Shown here: positions 1 through 12,300 of the stretch, in pieces
Position numbering within the stretch: the stretch's first letter is position 1
Layout of the letters: each line of letters begins with the position of its first letter
Origin: Pelobates cultripes
Lineage: Eukaryota; Chordata; Amphibia; Anura; Pelobatidae
NCBI GenBank assembly: GCA_933207985.1
Contig: OW240917.1
Coordinates: forward strand, 241,442,926-241,506,925
Reading direction: 5' to 3'
Length of the DNA stretch: 64,000 bases
Notes under the pieces: model-generated
Told to the model about the DNA's origin: nothing
What the model saw: the letters and a program-made list of their open reading frames with translations, nothing else
The model's database searches: none
Program-made: the position numbers and the translations under genes

Positions 1-231
1 GGACTTTCATACCTTATCCTACGGCTCAGGGATTGGTTGACTCATGGCATCCAGATTCCCTACTCTGTCCATGATCAGAAGGCAGGCTATATAATGCCTC
101 AATAACCCCTGCCCACAAAATTAGAAATCTAGCAAAAGGATAGTTTCTCATGGGATGCTCTTCAAATCCCCGACAAGGTCTCCTCATTCCCCCAACACCT
201 GCAGCACTCAAAAGATACCCCTCTTGCCCCC
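1..231 (+). promoter_or_regulatory. Wnt3: 5' flank and probable 5' UTR of Wnt3
   Basis: This stretch precedes the Wnt3 start codon at 232. It contains a TATATAA at 88-94 and an ATTGGT (inverted CCAAT-like) at 35-40. Neither can be proven to be a promoter element, and the transcription start may lie outside the window. The bases before the start codon (ending CCCCC) are C-rich. No other gene is visible. Confidence 0.25.
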
Positions 232-308
232 ATGGACAGACTCCGTGTTTTGCGATTCCTTTGGTTCTTCTCTGCTGCCCCTGTCTTGGCTGGTTACCCC
301 ATTTGGTG
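232..308 (+). CDS. Wnt3: Wnt3 coding exon 1 (signal peptide)
   Basis: The ATG at 232-234 opens a 25-codon segment: a short basic start, a hydrophobic core, then VLAG and YPIW. It ends in TG before the donor GTAAGA at 309, so the second Trp codon is split TG|G with exon 2. A peptide ending YPIWW at this junction is characteristic of Wnt3/Wnt3a. This exon sits in a different frame from the longer open frames that overlap it. Confidence 0.93.
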
Positions 309-3300
309 GTAAGAGATACGTACCTATCTCCTTATTTCCCTCACCCCTACTTTCCATATCTTACCCTCCAGAAGAAGAGCCTAAAATAAATTGTCCCCCT
401 CTTTATTCCTTTCTACAGGGGTTCTCCTACTTAATCGACAGTTCTCCATCCTATCTGCACAACATCAAATTGCATGTGATTCTTTTACATTTAGCTTTTA
501 GCTCTGAGTTTATCTCGATCACTTTTTTAATTAATGCTCTACTTTAGACCTCTTTTGATTAGTGTCCTGTAGAGAGATCCAACTGACAGGAACATTCACT
601 AAACTCCAAATTTTTGTGAATTTAAATTTAAATGGCAAAACGTAGGCCAAAATAGCTCATTTGTAAAAATTCTTCAAATTCCCTATAGTGACTAGTTTAG
701 CCTCAATTTTTCTGTTTGAATTTCACTGTGTTACAATTCAAAGTTTGGTGAAAGAATAGTCAGTGTTTTGAAAAATTGTTGTAGGGAATTCATTTTACTT
801 TGGATCATACTTTAATGGGTTAAATATTATCTATCGCTATAATATTTGAAGTTAAAAAAATCCATAGACTAGTGTACTATTGCACCATTATCATTTAACT
901 TGTTACAGTTAAGTTTAGTTAGTTATTGTAAGAGGTGAAAAAATATAAAATGTATACACATGTATAACTTTTTGAGATGATTAAATTTCTTTTAATTTAA
1001 ATCTCGGTTAATTCTACTCTTCCCAAAAGAAAGCTTCAGGCTATTCTCTACGTAACATTATTTAATTGTGTTTTTTATCCTAAATCAGGTTTTCAGGTTT
1101 TTTAAGCCTTTTCAGTAGCACATTTTAATCCCTTTAATATCTTGCTTTTATTTGTTGTCAGAAAATGCTTTCAGTTTGTAAACAAACATTTTATATTACG
1201 TATATATATATATATATATTATGTGTTTATGAAATACTTTGAACAACGTTTTGAATGTGGAAAAGAAAAAAAAAAGATTAGAGATTTTATTAAATGCCTC
1301 ATTTCCTAAATTTATCTGATTTAGTAAATGATCGCAACAGGTCTTTGAAAAATATCAAAATTAAACTTGTTTATAAGCGTATATATTTATTAAATAAAAA
1401 GTTAGATTGCTAAAATACAGCCAAATATAACCGAAGGCAATTTTGTGTGTAAAATATTGTCTTATCAGACTCAAAATATATTTGAAATTATAATATGCAA
1501 TATTGTACATTTTGTGGTTTGTATATAATATTGTAAGATCGTTTTTTCATTTAGATTGTAAATGTATTTCTTACCAAAACCAGCCTGAAACTAAATGTAT
1601 GGACTATCATTGAATGAAGAAGTGGGTATGGGTTGAAATAGCAGCGTGTATAATTGAAGGATAACAATGAATGTAGCAAGTGGTTATTTACATAGAAAAG
1701 GTAGTACGTGCCTGGAACAACCTTCCAGTGGAGTATTGGCTAATAGTGATATAGTAAAAATAGTAGACGCCTGCAACAGCCTTCCAGTGGAAGTCATAAA
1801 GGCTTATAGAATATAGAAACGGTAGTAGATACCTGGAATAGCCTTCCAGTAGAAGCCATAAAGGTTAATAGTTATAGAAAGAGTAGTAAGTAGCTAGACA
1901 GGCTTCCAGTGGAAGTCATAAAGGTTAATAGAGTTATAAAAAAAGTTGCAGTTATTTGGAATAGCCGTCCAATGGAAGCCATAAGGGCAAATAGAGATAT
2001 AGAAAGGGTAGTAGGTAGCTGGACAGTGGAAGTAGTAAAAGGCTAACCAATATATATATATATTGTAGTAAATACCTGGAATAGCCTTCCAGTGGAAGAA
2101 GCAAGGGCTAAAGGTTATATAGAATGAGTAGTAGCTACCTTGAATAGCTTTCCATTGGAGGCAGTAAGGGCTAACAGTGATTATGAAAGGGTAGTAGATA
2201 CCAGGAACAGCCTTCCAGTGGAGGTAGTAAGGGGTACCATAAGGTTATCTAATCTTGAAGAACGAATAAAGCAAATTAGCCTGACATTTCACAATTCTAA
2301 TGATTTCATTACTTTAAATATCAGTGTTAAAGCAATATTTTAAGTGATAAAAGATTTTCTAATAATCTCTCTGGAATACTGCCAGGAAGTAAAGGTCAGA
2401 TTAAGCTCCTCTAGAAAGCCCAGCATTTATTATACACATGAGTATTTTGCGGTTCCTTCATATGGGGTAGCCTGTATAATAATTCACTGTGTCTTTTATT
2501 ATGGAATGTTAGAGGGGTGCGCAATGTATTGGAATGCTGTGATTGACATGGGTTATTCAATAAAGTGTCTTGACTATCTTAGCATCCTACTGTGTTTATG
2601 CACTATAAAAAAAATCAATGGATGGATGGATGGATAAAGTTATAGACAGTCAGAAACAGTCTTACAGAGACTGAAAATAATCCTATAACCCCTTCCCTTA
2701 ATAATGTGTTTTGCCAACACAAATATGGAGTTTGGCTCATCATCAAAACAGATTTGATTAACAGAGAAATAGGTTGAGATTTATCAAACCAAAACAAATT
2801 TTCTGGGTGCAATTTGCTAAATGTCGAGACATCATATTGGTTTCTATGGTGATTGCTCTTGATTTAGCCCTTTGCCCCAGAAAAGCACCTGTTTTTGCCT
2901 TGACTTCACTATAAAAAATGTACCCATATATACAATGCCCATGCAACCTTCTGCGTCTGCCTTAAAGATATTGGAACGCCCTGTTGGGTTACCTTGGTAC
3001 CAGAGCTGGTTGACCTGGGATGGATGACCAGTAGGTAATTTCCGGGGCAGTTTAATCCTTTTTATTGTGCGAGGATTAAGCTATGGGATGAGCAGTATTG
3101 TCTGGCCAAGCTCTGTCTGGGTGGGATACACCAAAGATCTGGGGGTCTACTCATAAGCTGTTTGTAATGAGATCTTCTCGAGGATCAGGATGGGAGAATT
3201 CATGGAGTGTGTCTGGATTTGGGATGAAAATTCCAGGAGTGGAAAGGGTTAATCTACTGCTGGATATTTGTAGGAGCGTGGGTGGAAAAAAAACCCCACC

Positions 3301-6300
3301 AGAAGAATGAAAATGTATTTGTTGGTTGCCAGCAGTATGAACTTGGGAGCCACGTTTACGTAGGTCCTGAGAATTGTCCGGATCAATTTTTTTGGTTTTT
3401 GTTTTCTGTTGCTCTCCCTGCAACGCTGCCCTACAAGTAAAAACACAATTATTCACTAAACTATGAATTGTTGAAAACTAGAGTCCGACTTTCAAACCTA
3501 ATAGCTAACTTGTAACCGTAGCTTAGTTGAAAACGTTCTACTATCTCCTATTTTTGCCTAAATTTGGATTTCACTTCTAATAACGTCTTGTATTTCATGA
3601 CTTGATGTTGTCTATTACACAGTCTGAATGCCCATTACTCACTGAAGCTTGTACAGTGCCTGATTGACCTCTAGCGCGCCTCTAGGGATGGAATACAAGT
3701 GTCAATGGCTCGATACAGAAGGCCAGAGGCATAGTGCACATTTTCCCACTAGGTCGAGCTTTTAGCCTTTTTTTCTGGTGGGACTGGTGTAGGACATGTA
3801 TGATATGTCTAGTTATTGTGTGTAGGGAGCAGTGTGATGGTGTGAAGGACGGTTTTATTCTTGGTGTATGACTATTTTGCTGGTTGATTTAAGAGAAAAA
3901 CAAGGTTGACATTTTTGTGATGAGAGCCGGTAAAGACGTTAGAAGCAGAGTTTCATGGTTTGGAAGCAGAGTAAGGTCAATAATTGGGATGTGAAGGATA
4001 TAATATCTTAAAATGTTTGTTTGGTGTTGAAGACGACACTGTAAGAGGAGGTGGCAAGGTGAGGACGGAGGGAAGTGTTAGCACTGAGCGTTGGAATTTG
4101 CAATGGAAGATCGTTGGGTAGTAGAATCACTAGTGTGAGAGCATTGGATGAGGCAAAGAGCAGGGTGAGGGCACTGGAGGAGGCAGTGTGAGGGCATTGA
4201 GGATAGCAGGGTGAGGGCACTGGAGGAGGCCGTGTGAGAGCATTGAGGAGAGCAGGGTGAGGGCACTGGAGGAGGCAGTGCGAGGGCATTGAGGAGAGCA
4301 GGGTGAGGGCACTGGAGGAGGCAGTGTGAGAGCATTGAGGAGAGCAGGGTGAGGGCACTGGAGGAGGCAGTGTGAGAGCATTGAGGAGAGCAGGGTGAGG
4401 GCACTGGAGGAGGCAGTGTGAGAGCATTGGGATAGTAGGGTGAGGGCACTGGAGGAGGCAGTGTGAGGGCATTGAGGAGAGCAGGGTGAGGGCACTGGAG
4501 GAGGCAGTGTGAGAGCATTGAGGAGAGCAGTGTGAGAGCATTAAGGAGAGCAGGGTGAGGGCACTGGAGGAGGCAGTGTGAGAGCATTGAGGAGAGCAGG
4601 GTGAGGGCACTGGAGGAGGCAGTGTGAGAGCATTGAGGATAGTAGGGTGAGGGCACTGGAGGAGGCAGTGTGAGGGCATTGAGGAGAGCAGGGTGAGGGC
4701 ACTGGAGGAGGCAGTGTGAGGGCATTGAGGAGAGCAGGGTGAGGGCAGTGGGTGAGGTGAAATTGTAAGAGTGCTAGGTGATTGTGCAGGCAGTGGAAGA
4801 AGTGTAGCAATGCTAAGATTTGGAGGTGATGGGTAATATTGGGACTGTAAGTAGTCATTTAAGAGTACTGGCCATTCAGTTCTGTATTTTGGAGGTAGCA
4901 GTGTAACAGCGCTGGATGTTGGGTATTTTGTGTATGAGAGCTGGATATTTGGTTTGGCAGTATAAGCACGCTGTGTGTTTGGGGAGGCAGTGTAAGAGTG
5001 CTGGATATTTGGGAAGGTAGTGTAAGAGCGCTGGATGTTTGGAGAGGAAGTGTAAGAGCGCTGGATGTTTGGGGAGGCAGTGTAAGAGTGCTGGATGTTT
5101 GGGGAGGCAGTGTAAGAGCGCTGGATGTTTGGAGAGGAAGTGTAAGAGCGCTGGATGTTTGGGGAGGCAGTGTAAGAGCGCTGGATGTTTGGGGAGGCAG
5201 TGTAAGAGAGCTGGATGTTTGGGGAGGCAGTGTAAGAGTGCTGGATGTTTGGGTAGGCAGTGTAAGAGCGCTGGATGTTTGGAGAGGCAGTGTAAGAGCA
5301 CTGGATGTTTGGGGAGGCAGTGTAAGAGCGCTGGATGTTTGGGAAGGTAGTGTAAGAACACTGGATGTTTGGGTAGGCAGTGTAAGAGCGCTGGATGTTT
5401 GGGAAGGTAGTGTAAGAACACTGGATGTTTGGGTAGGCAGTGTAAGAGCGCTGGATATTTGGGAAGGTAGTGTAAGAGTGCTGGATGTTTGGATGTTTTT
5501 TTTCCCTCTGAAAACCATGTAACCCCATATAACCAGCTGGGAAATTAAAAAGTGAGGTTTCTGTTTAAATTGGTAAAGACAGAAAAGTAATAAATCTTTA
5601 GAAAAAGAGGGCCGATATGTTCACACACAACAGAAACATCTGGAGGGACAGAAGGGGAGATCACGGCTACTATAACACAGCGCTGATGAGCATTATACCC
5701 CAATTAAACCCAATTTATAACCATCAAGCTCTCAGCTCTCACATTCACTGGTAACGTGGGACTATAACATGGCGATCGGCGAAGAAGATATTTTGGAATT
5801 CCCTTGAAAAGACCATTTCTGGTCATATATTCCCATATCTCCTACTATTAACCACTTTCTTTCATAATCCTATTTCTACCGCTCTCTCATGCAGCTTTCT
5901 CCTTTAAAAACTCCCCCCCAGCAGCCCTTTTACCCTGCTTTCCTACACTTATCCCACTGACTTATTTTTCACACTCAAGTTTGGGAAACCCTTTTCACAA
6001 GAAACTTTGTTCACAATTGCTCATTCTCCAAACAAACAAAAATATAATTTTGTATATAAGCATTGTTTTTTGTTTTTTTTTATCTCTTTTTTTAACCCCT
6101 TAAGGACCAAACTGGAATAAAAGGGAATCATGACATGTCACACATGTCATGTGTCCTTAAGGGGTTAAAGGGACACTATAGGCACCCAGACCACTTCAGC
6201 TCATTGAAGTGGTCTAGGGTGCATAGTGACAGGTCCCTTAAAGGACCACTATAGTGCCAGGAAAACATACTCGTTTTCCTGGCAATATAGTGCCCTGAGG

Positions 6301-9300
6301 GAGCCCCCACCCTCAGGGTCCTCCTCCCGCCTGGCTCTGGGGAGAGGTAAGGGGTTAAAACTTACCTTTTTCCAGCGCCGGGCGGGGAGCTCTCCTCCTC
6401 TTCGGCTGAATGCGCATGCGCGGCAAGAGCTGCGCGCGCATTCAGCCGGTCTCATAGGAAAGCATTTACAATGCTTTCCTATGGACGCTTGCGTGCTCTC
6501 ACTGTGATTTTTACAGTGAGAATCACGCAAGCGCCTCTAGCGGCTGTCAGTGAGATACAGGTGTAAGTTATCATGCAGATATGAAAAAAGAAGGTTGACA
6601 TATCAAAATCGGCAAAACTGTCGAGGGGTGGTTGTTACGTCCACCCATATAACTATACAAGTATGTATGTATTTTGTCATCACACCAATTTTTATTTTTA
6701 TTTTTTTTATTGCAATACCTCTACTCACAGAATAAATTGATTTGTGTATAGTAAGATAATAGTACACAGTTTGAAATAAAAAAAAAAAAAGGTTTTTTAA
6801 TGTCTAATTTGGTTTTGTTGTGTGCTAACTACGAAGTAACAGATCGACATCAAAGTAAAAAGTAATTAAAACTTTTAAAGGACATGGACAGCTATTGGCA
6901 AGCAAACCACTCACTAATTACAATAAATATAGAGACAGGGGTCTACATAAGATCACTGTGTGACTAGTGGGAACCTTTGATTGCCCCCGTACCCAAAAAA
7001 ATTTAAAATCCCAGGGGCATCCAGAGCAAGATTAAATGAACACTTTAGGCAGCAAAACAACTTTAGTTTAATGAAGCTGTTTTGATGTGCAGATCACCCC
7101 CCTGCAGTCTCACTACTCAATTCTCTGCCATTTAGGAATGAAATAATTTTGTTTCTGTTTATGCAGCCTAAGTCAGACCTAGACTGACTGTGACTCATAC
7201 AGCCTGCATGCAGCATTACTCCCCCCCCATTTTCAATCAGTTATTAACTTGCTTTAGAAGTGTTTATCTCCTGCTCTGTAAATTGAACTTTAATTACATA
7301 CATGAGGCTCCTGCAGAGTCTAGCAAGCTATTAGCAGTGCAGGAGATAAGAAATTATAAATTAAACAGAATTTTCAATAAAGGAAGTTTCAAGACTAGAT
7401 CTCTCTTTACAGTGTTTAGAAAGGTATAGCTGTGTTTCTATCTCCCCACTCAGGCCCCCTGTGTGCCACTCTCGCCTCCATGTCCCTTAGTGGTGCTCTC
7501 CCCTTCCTGTTTCTTAGTGGTCCCCTTCCTGTCCCTTAGTGGTCCTTTCCCCTCTCTTCCCTGTCCCTTAGTAATCATCTCCCCTCCATGTCCCTTAGTG
7601 GTGCTCTCCCCTCCCCTGCCTGTCCCTTAGTGGTCCTCTCCCCACCCCTGCCTGTCCATTAGTGTTCCTCTCCCCTCCCATTCCTGTCCCTTAGTGATCC
7701 TCTTCTCTGTCCCTCAGTGTTCCTCTCCTCCCTCCTCCCCTAATGGTCCTCTTTCCTGTCCCCTTAGTGTTTCTCTCTCTTCCCCTCCATGTCCCTTAGT
7801 GTTCCTTCCCCCTCCCCTCTCCTCCCTGTCCCTTACTGGTCCTCTCCCCTCTCCTCTGTGTCCCTTAGTGTTCCTCTCCCCTCTCCTCCCTGTCCCTTAG
7901 TGTTCCTCTCCCCTCTCCTCCCTGTCCCTTAGTGTTCCTCTCCCCTCTCCTCTGTGTCCCTTAGTGTTCCTCTCCCCTCTCTTCCAGGTCCCCTTAGTGT
8001 TCCTCTCCCCCACCCCTCTAAGTGATCCTCTTACCTATCCCTTAGTGTCGTCCCTCCCCTAATGGTCCTCTTCCCTGTCCCTTAGTGTTTCTCTCCCTGC
8101 CCCTCCATGCCCCTTAGTGTTCCTCTCCCCTCCCTCTCTTTTAGTGGCCCCCCCTCCTCCCTCTCAGTGTTCCTTTTCCCTTCCCTTCCCTGTCTCTTAG
8201 TGTATCACCCACCCTCCTTAGTGGTCCGCTCCCCTCCCTCCCTTGCATGCCTCATTACCCTTCTTGTAGCGTGGCCGAGCAGAGTGGACCACGGTACAGG
8301 AGCTTCTGATTCCTGTACTCGGCCGGGCTGACATGAAGTGCTCTCTCAGTGAGTACTTCCTGTCAGTCCAGCTAGGTACAGGAAACAGAAGCTCCTGTAC
8401 CGTGGTCCACTCTGCTCGGCCACGCTACATTGAGTGACTGGTAGGAGGGAGCAAACCTGTATTCCTGACCCTATTGTGTTAAAACCACTATTTAGGTGGC
8501 TTGCACTCCCTTATCCCCCTTAAAAGGTAGGAACACTTACCTTATTTCCAGTGCCGCGCTGGTCTGCTGGCATTTGTCCCGGCCCTGATCCGCCTCCTTG
8601 CTGACATCATTAGCATTAAATGATTTCCCATAGGGAAAACATTGGATTGGCTGAAATCGGCAAGGAGGTGGGACAGGGGTAGGGACTATGCAAATACTGC
8701 CTTTTCTCTGAAAAGGCAGTGTTTACATGAAAATGCCTGAAGGCAATGATTATACTCACCAGAACTACATCAAGCTATAGTTGTTCTGGTGACTATAGTG
8801 TCCCTTTAAGCTGTCGTTTAAAAATGTTAATGACGCCATATTGATGTTTCCCCTTAGGTCTTTGGCTCTTGGACAACAGTACAGCACCCTGGGCTCACAG
8901 CCCATCCTCTGCGGGTCTATCCCTGGACTGGTACCGAAACAAATGCGATTCTGCCGAAACTACATTGAGATAATGCCCAGTGTGGCAGAAGGGGTGAAGC
9001 TAGGAATTCAGGAATGCCAACACCAATTCCGAGGCAGAAGATGGAACTGTACTACGATCCATGACAGCCTGGCTATCTTTGGACCAGTCCTGGATAAAGG
9101 TAACGTTCCAGGTTGGGAATAAAGCTCATGAGAGTTCCTGCACTGAAAGTAACTGTGCGCATGTACTTACAACCTCTTAAGACATACTCTTATTCAAATG
9201 AAAGTAATTTATCTAAACACTGACATGGTTATTCACTAAGGTGAGAATTCAAAGTGAATTTAAAATTTAAAATCAAAATAGCCGAACTGGAAAAATTATC

Positions 9301-12300
9301 TAAGTTAAATTGGGCTGCTCTGGCCTTAAAGGGACAGATAATCACTTAAAGGGACAGATAATCACTTAAGACTGCCTGTAGTGGTTGTTGTCAAATGTTT
9401 GAAATTCAATTTGAATTCTTACTTTAGAGAATAAACCACTGATGACCATATTGTGTCCTGCAGAAGTGAGTAACTTTTAAGGCCTGACTAGAAGCATAGA
9501 ACTTCAAATTTTACGCCATATTTATAATTTTTTTTAATTTTATTTTTTATTGGAATGTTCATTAAACTCTTTAGACAACTGCTCCCTTCTCCCCCCCACC
9601 ACCCACATTTTGGTACCAAAAGGGTTAAAGGGACACTCCAGTGCCAGGAAAACAAACCATTTTCCTGGCACTGCAGGTCCCCTCTCCCTCCCACGCCCCA
9701 TCCCAAGTTGCTGAAGGGGTTAAAACATCGGCGCTGGATCAGGCTCCTCCTACGCTCCTCCCCCGCCGATGTCAGCGCATTAGACCTCCCCATAGGTAAG
9801 CGTTGAATAATGCTTTCGGCGACGTTGGAGGTCCTCACATAGCGTGAGGACCTCCATTGCCGTTTTAAAACACTTTTCGTGTTCTATGAACCCGGAAGTG
9901 CCCTCTAGTGGCTGTCTAGTAGACAGCCACTAGAGGAGGACTTAACCCTGCAAGATAAATATTGCAGTTTATAAAAACTGCAATAATTACACTTGCAGGG
10001 TTAAGGGTAGTGGGAGTTGGCACCCAGACCACTCCAATGGGCATAAGTGGTCTGGGTGCCTGGAGTGTCCCTTTAAACGTGAGTAATACCTTGATTTCAG
10101 CACTCACGGTTCAAAGGAGTGAGATAGAAAATCTTCCCGAACACCAGTTTGACATCTAGGAGGTGTTGCCAGAGAGAGTATGTCCTTACTTTTTCATTTT
10201 ACAAAAAAGTACAGATTTCAACAGAAATTGGCACTTTTATAAATTATCCTTGTGGCACCCCAACTGGCTGTTAATTAGACACCCGGTCCTGTTACGTCTT
10301 GTATTTGTTTTAGCTCAGTGAAGCTAAACTCAAGAGGCAGCAATTTTTCAGCACACCTGCCTTCAGGGCCGGTGCAAGGATTTTTGCTGCCCTAGGCAAA
10401 AGTAAAGTTTGCCGCCCACCCCCCCATGTGACATCACAATGCCCCACCCATATGATCTGCCATGTTAACTAACGCCAGTGCTGCAGTGCCGCCGTGTTTA
10501 CATTAAAAGGCCTGCAGGGACAGGCTATAGACACCAGAACCACTACATTAAGCTGCAGTGGTTCTGGGGACTATAGTGTTTCTTTAATGTGAGGTAAATT
10601 AGAGATTAGTGCCACGAATAATATACTAGATTGCCTACTTACAACCAGATGAGGATGATGATGGGCTCTAGCTGCAGTCTGGCTCCACTGGTCTGGTGTA
10701 GAACAGGCTCTCTGGAGGCGGTTTGTAACTGTGGTCACAAAAATCAATGTTCTGGGAGAACGGGAAGCAGCTCCATTTTTTGGGGGCCCTTTACACAGCT
10801 CAAGGTCTGGGTCCCAGGGTCCACCTTCATGTTCCACCAATGAGTTTGTTCACAGGGGGTGGAGTGTGTAGGGGATGTCCTGATATGTGTGTAAGGAATG
10901 CATTGTGTGAATCTGTGTTTGTATGTGTAAGGGCTGCAAGGTGTGTTTCTGTGCATGTAGGGATGCATTGAGTGTGTGTAAGGGGTGCAGTGAGCGTGTG
11001 TGTAATGAATGCATTGTGTGTTTCTGTGTGTAAGGGATGCATTGTGTGTAAGGGTTGCATTGCTTGTGTGTGTAATGCATTGTGTGTTTTTCTGTGTGTG
11101 TGATGGATGTCAATCTCTTCTCCCCACCCACAACCTCCTCCCCCCTTCTCTCTCCCCCCAATTTCCTCTCCCCCAATTTCCTTCTCTCCCCCAAAATTTC
11201 ATTCTCTTCCCCCAATGTCCTTCTCCCTCCAATCTCTCCCCTCAATTTCCTTATCTCCCTCCCCCCACCACTGTTGTAGCGTGGCCGAGCTCTGTATGGT
11301 CCACGGGTACAGGGAGCTTTTGTTTACTGTACCTAGCCGGACTAAAAGGAAGTGCTCACTGAGTGTGCACTTCCTGTTAGTCCGGCCGGGTACAGGAGAC
11401 AGATGCTCCCTGTACCCGCGGACCATACAGAGCTCGGCCACGCTAGTGTGAGGGAGTGACAGGAGGGAGCGCTGAGCGCTTCCCTCCTGTCAGCCCCTCT
11501 CCTCATGCTGCGCCCGGGCGGTGCGCCCTCATGGACGCACCAGCCAGGGCAAAGCTGCAGCCGCCTGATGCTCTCTGCAGAGCGCTCGGGCGTCTGCAGC
11601 ATGAGGGGGGCCGGCGCTCTTGGCAGCGCCCCTTTCCAAGGGGCACCCTAGGCGGCTGCTTAGTCCGCCTAATAGGTAGCGCCGGCCCTGCCTGCCTTGC
11701 AAAGACTTCTCATTGAGCTGCATTTGGGAAGTCTGTGATTGGACAGCCACAGAAAGTCTAGGCGGGGTTAGAAGGGGAGGGATTGCAAAGGGCTTTTGCA
11801 AGCTGGTTTAGGTAAACTCCCAATTAAAAATGCATAATTAAATACATGCACGTTTTCATTGGGGTGTATTTACTAAATAGTGATTTTTGTATTTGGGCAG
11901 TGGGGTGTCCCTTTAATGCATTGCTCATCTTTCTGCCACTCCAAGACTGAAAATGGATTTGTAAACCAGTGCCTGGACAAGGAAGTGACCCAGCCAATCA
12001 TGATGCGCCCTCAACCTTCTATGAGTTAATTCCACGAATCCATGAATAGCAGAGATTTAAAGCCAAAGCTTTCTGTTCTAGAAAGGGAATAGGTGAACTA
12101 CAACTCCCAGAAACCCCTGCTTTGTAGCCTCTCAATATAGTGCAAATGCTTGAACGGGCAAAGCACTCTCTGTGCTGTATTTGAATGATTGGATGGGCGG
12201 GCTTTTGCGAAACACTACAATTATAAGACAGTCTAGGCGTTTGTTTACTAAACACTGAACTGTAGTGAGTTGAAGACAGTCACAAAGTTCAGACTAAAAT

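Larger units (their letters stand above)
309..8857 (+). other. Wnt3 intron 1 (contents)
   Basis: This is an 8.5-kb intron with donor GTAAGA at 309 and acceptor ending CCCCTTAG at 8857. 309-1689 is AT-rich with a short (TA)n near 1201-1220 and nothing else recognisable. 2251-4139 has only a short (ATGG)n at about 2620-2636. 5491-6091 shows nothing recognisable. 6556-7034 is AT-rich. The remaining repeats are listed separately. No exon of another gene was recognised on either strand. Confidence 0.85.
10364..11690. mobile_element. Non-autonomous hAT-like element with 8-bp target duplication
   Basis: 1,327 bp with 12-bp terminal inverted repeats: CAGGGCCGGTGC on the left and GCGCCGGCCCTG on the right, one mismatch. 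It is flanked by a perfect 8-bp duplication CCTGCCTT (10356-10363 and 11691-11698). An 8-bp duplication and CAGGG ends fit the hAT superfamily. It has no transposase. Its interior holds a GT-rich array, a pyrimidine tract and a long palindrome. Sub-terminal arms TGCCGCCCTAGGCAAA... / ...CACCCTAGGCGGC are also inverted. Confidence 0.85.
10165..11916. mobile_element. Family D MITE interrupted by a hAT-like element
   Basis: Sequence before 10363 (TACAGATTTCAACAGAAATTGG, then TAGCTCAGTGAAGCTAAACTC) and after 11691 (TCATTGAGCTGCATTTGGGA, then AAGTCTGTGATTGGACAGCC) matches, in order, the uninterrupted copy at 41873-42355. The right end is GTGTCCCTTTAA at 11916. The left terminus was not resolved. 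Confidence 0.7.

Noticed and set aside
150..547. Open frames of 79 and 130 codons at the window start
   Set aside because: They overlap Wnt3 exon 1 in the wrong frame; the 77-bp exon with a signal peptide and YPIWW junction explains the region.
4975..5495. Regular 30-bp repeats resembling a CRISPR array
   Set aside because: Units are directly adjacent with no unique spacers, and the context is an intron of a vertebrate gene.
4008..5528. 506-codon open frame on the - strand, rich in Ser, Pro, Thr and His
   Set aside because: It is the translation of the 46-bp and 30-bp minisatellites, with similar frames on other strands and phases and no domain.
6226..6530. CpG-rich 93-codon frames on both strands suggesting a promoter or gene
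   Set aside because: The sequence is part of a family A MITE that recurs at 26029 and 55094.
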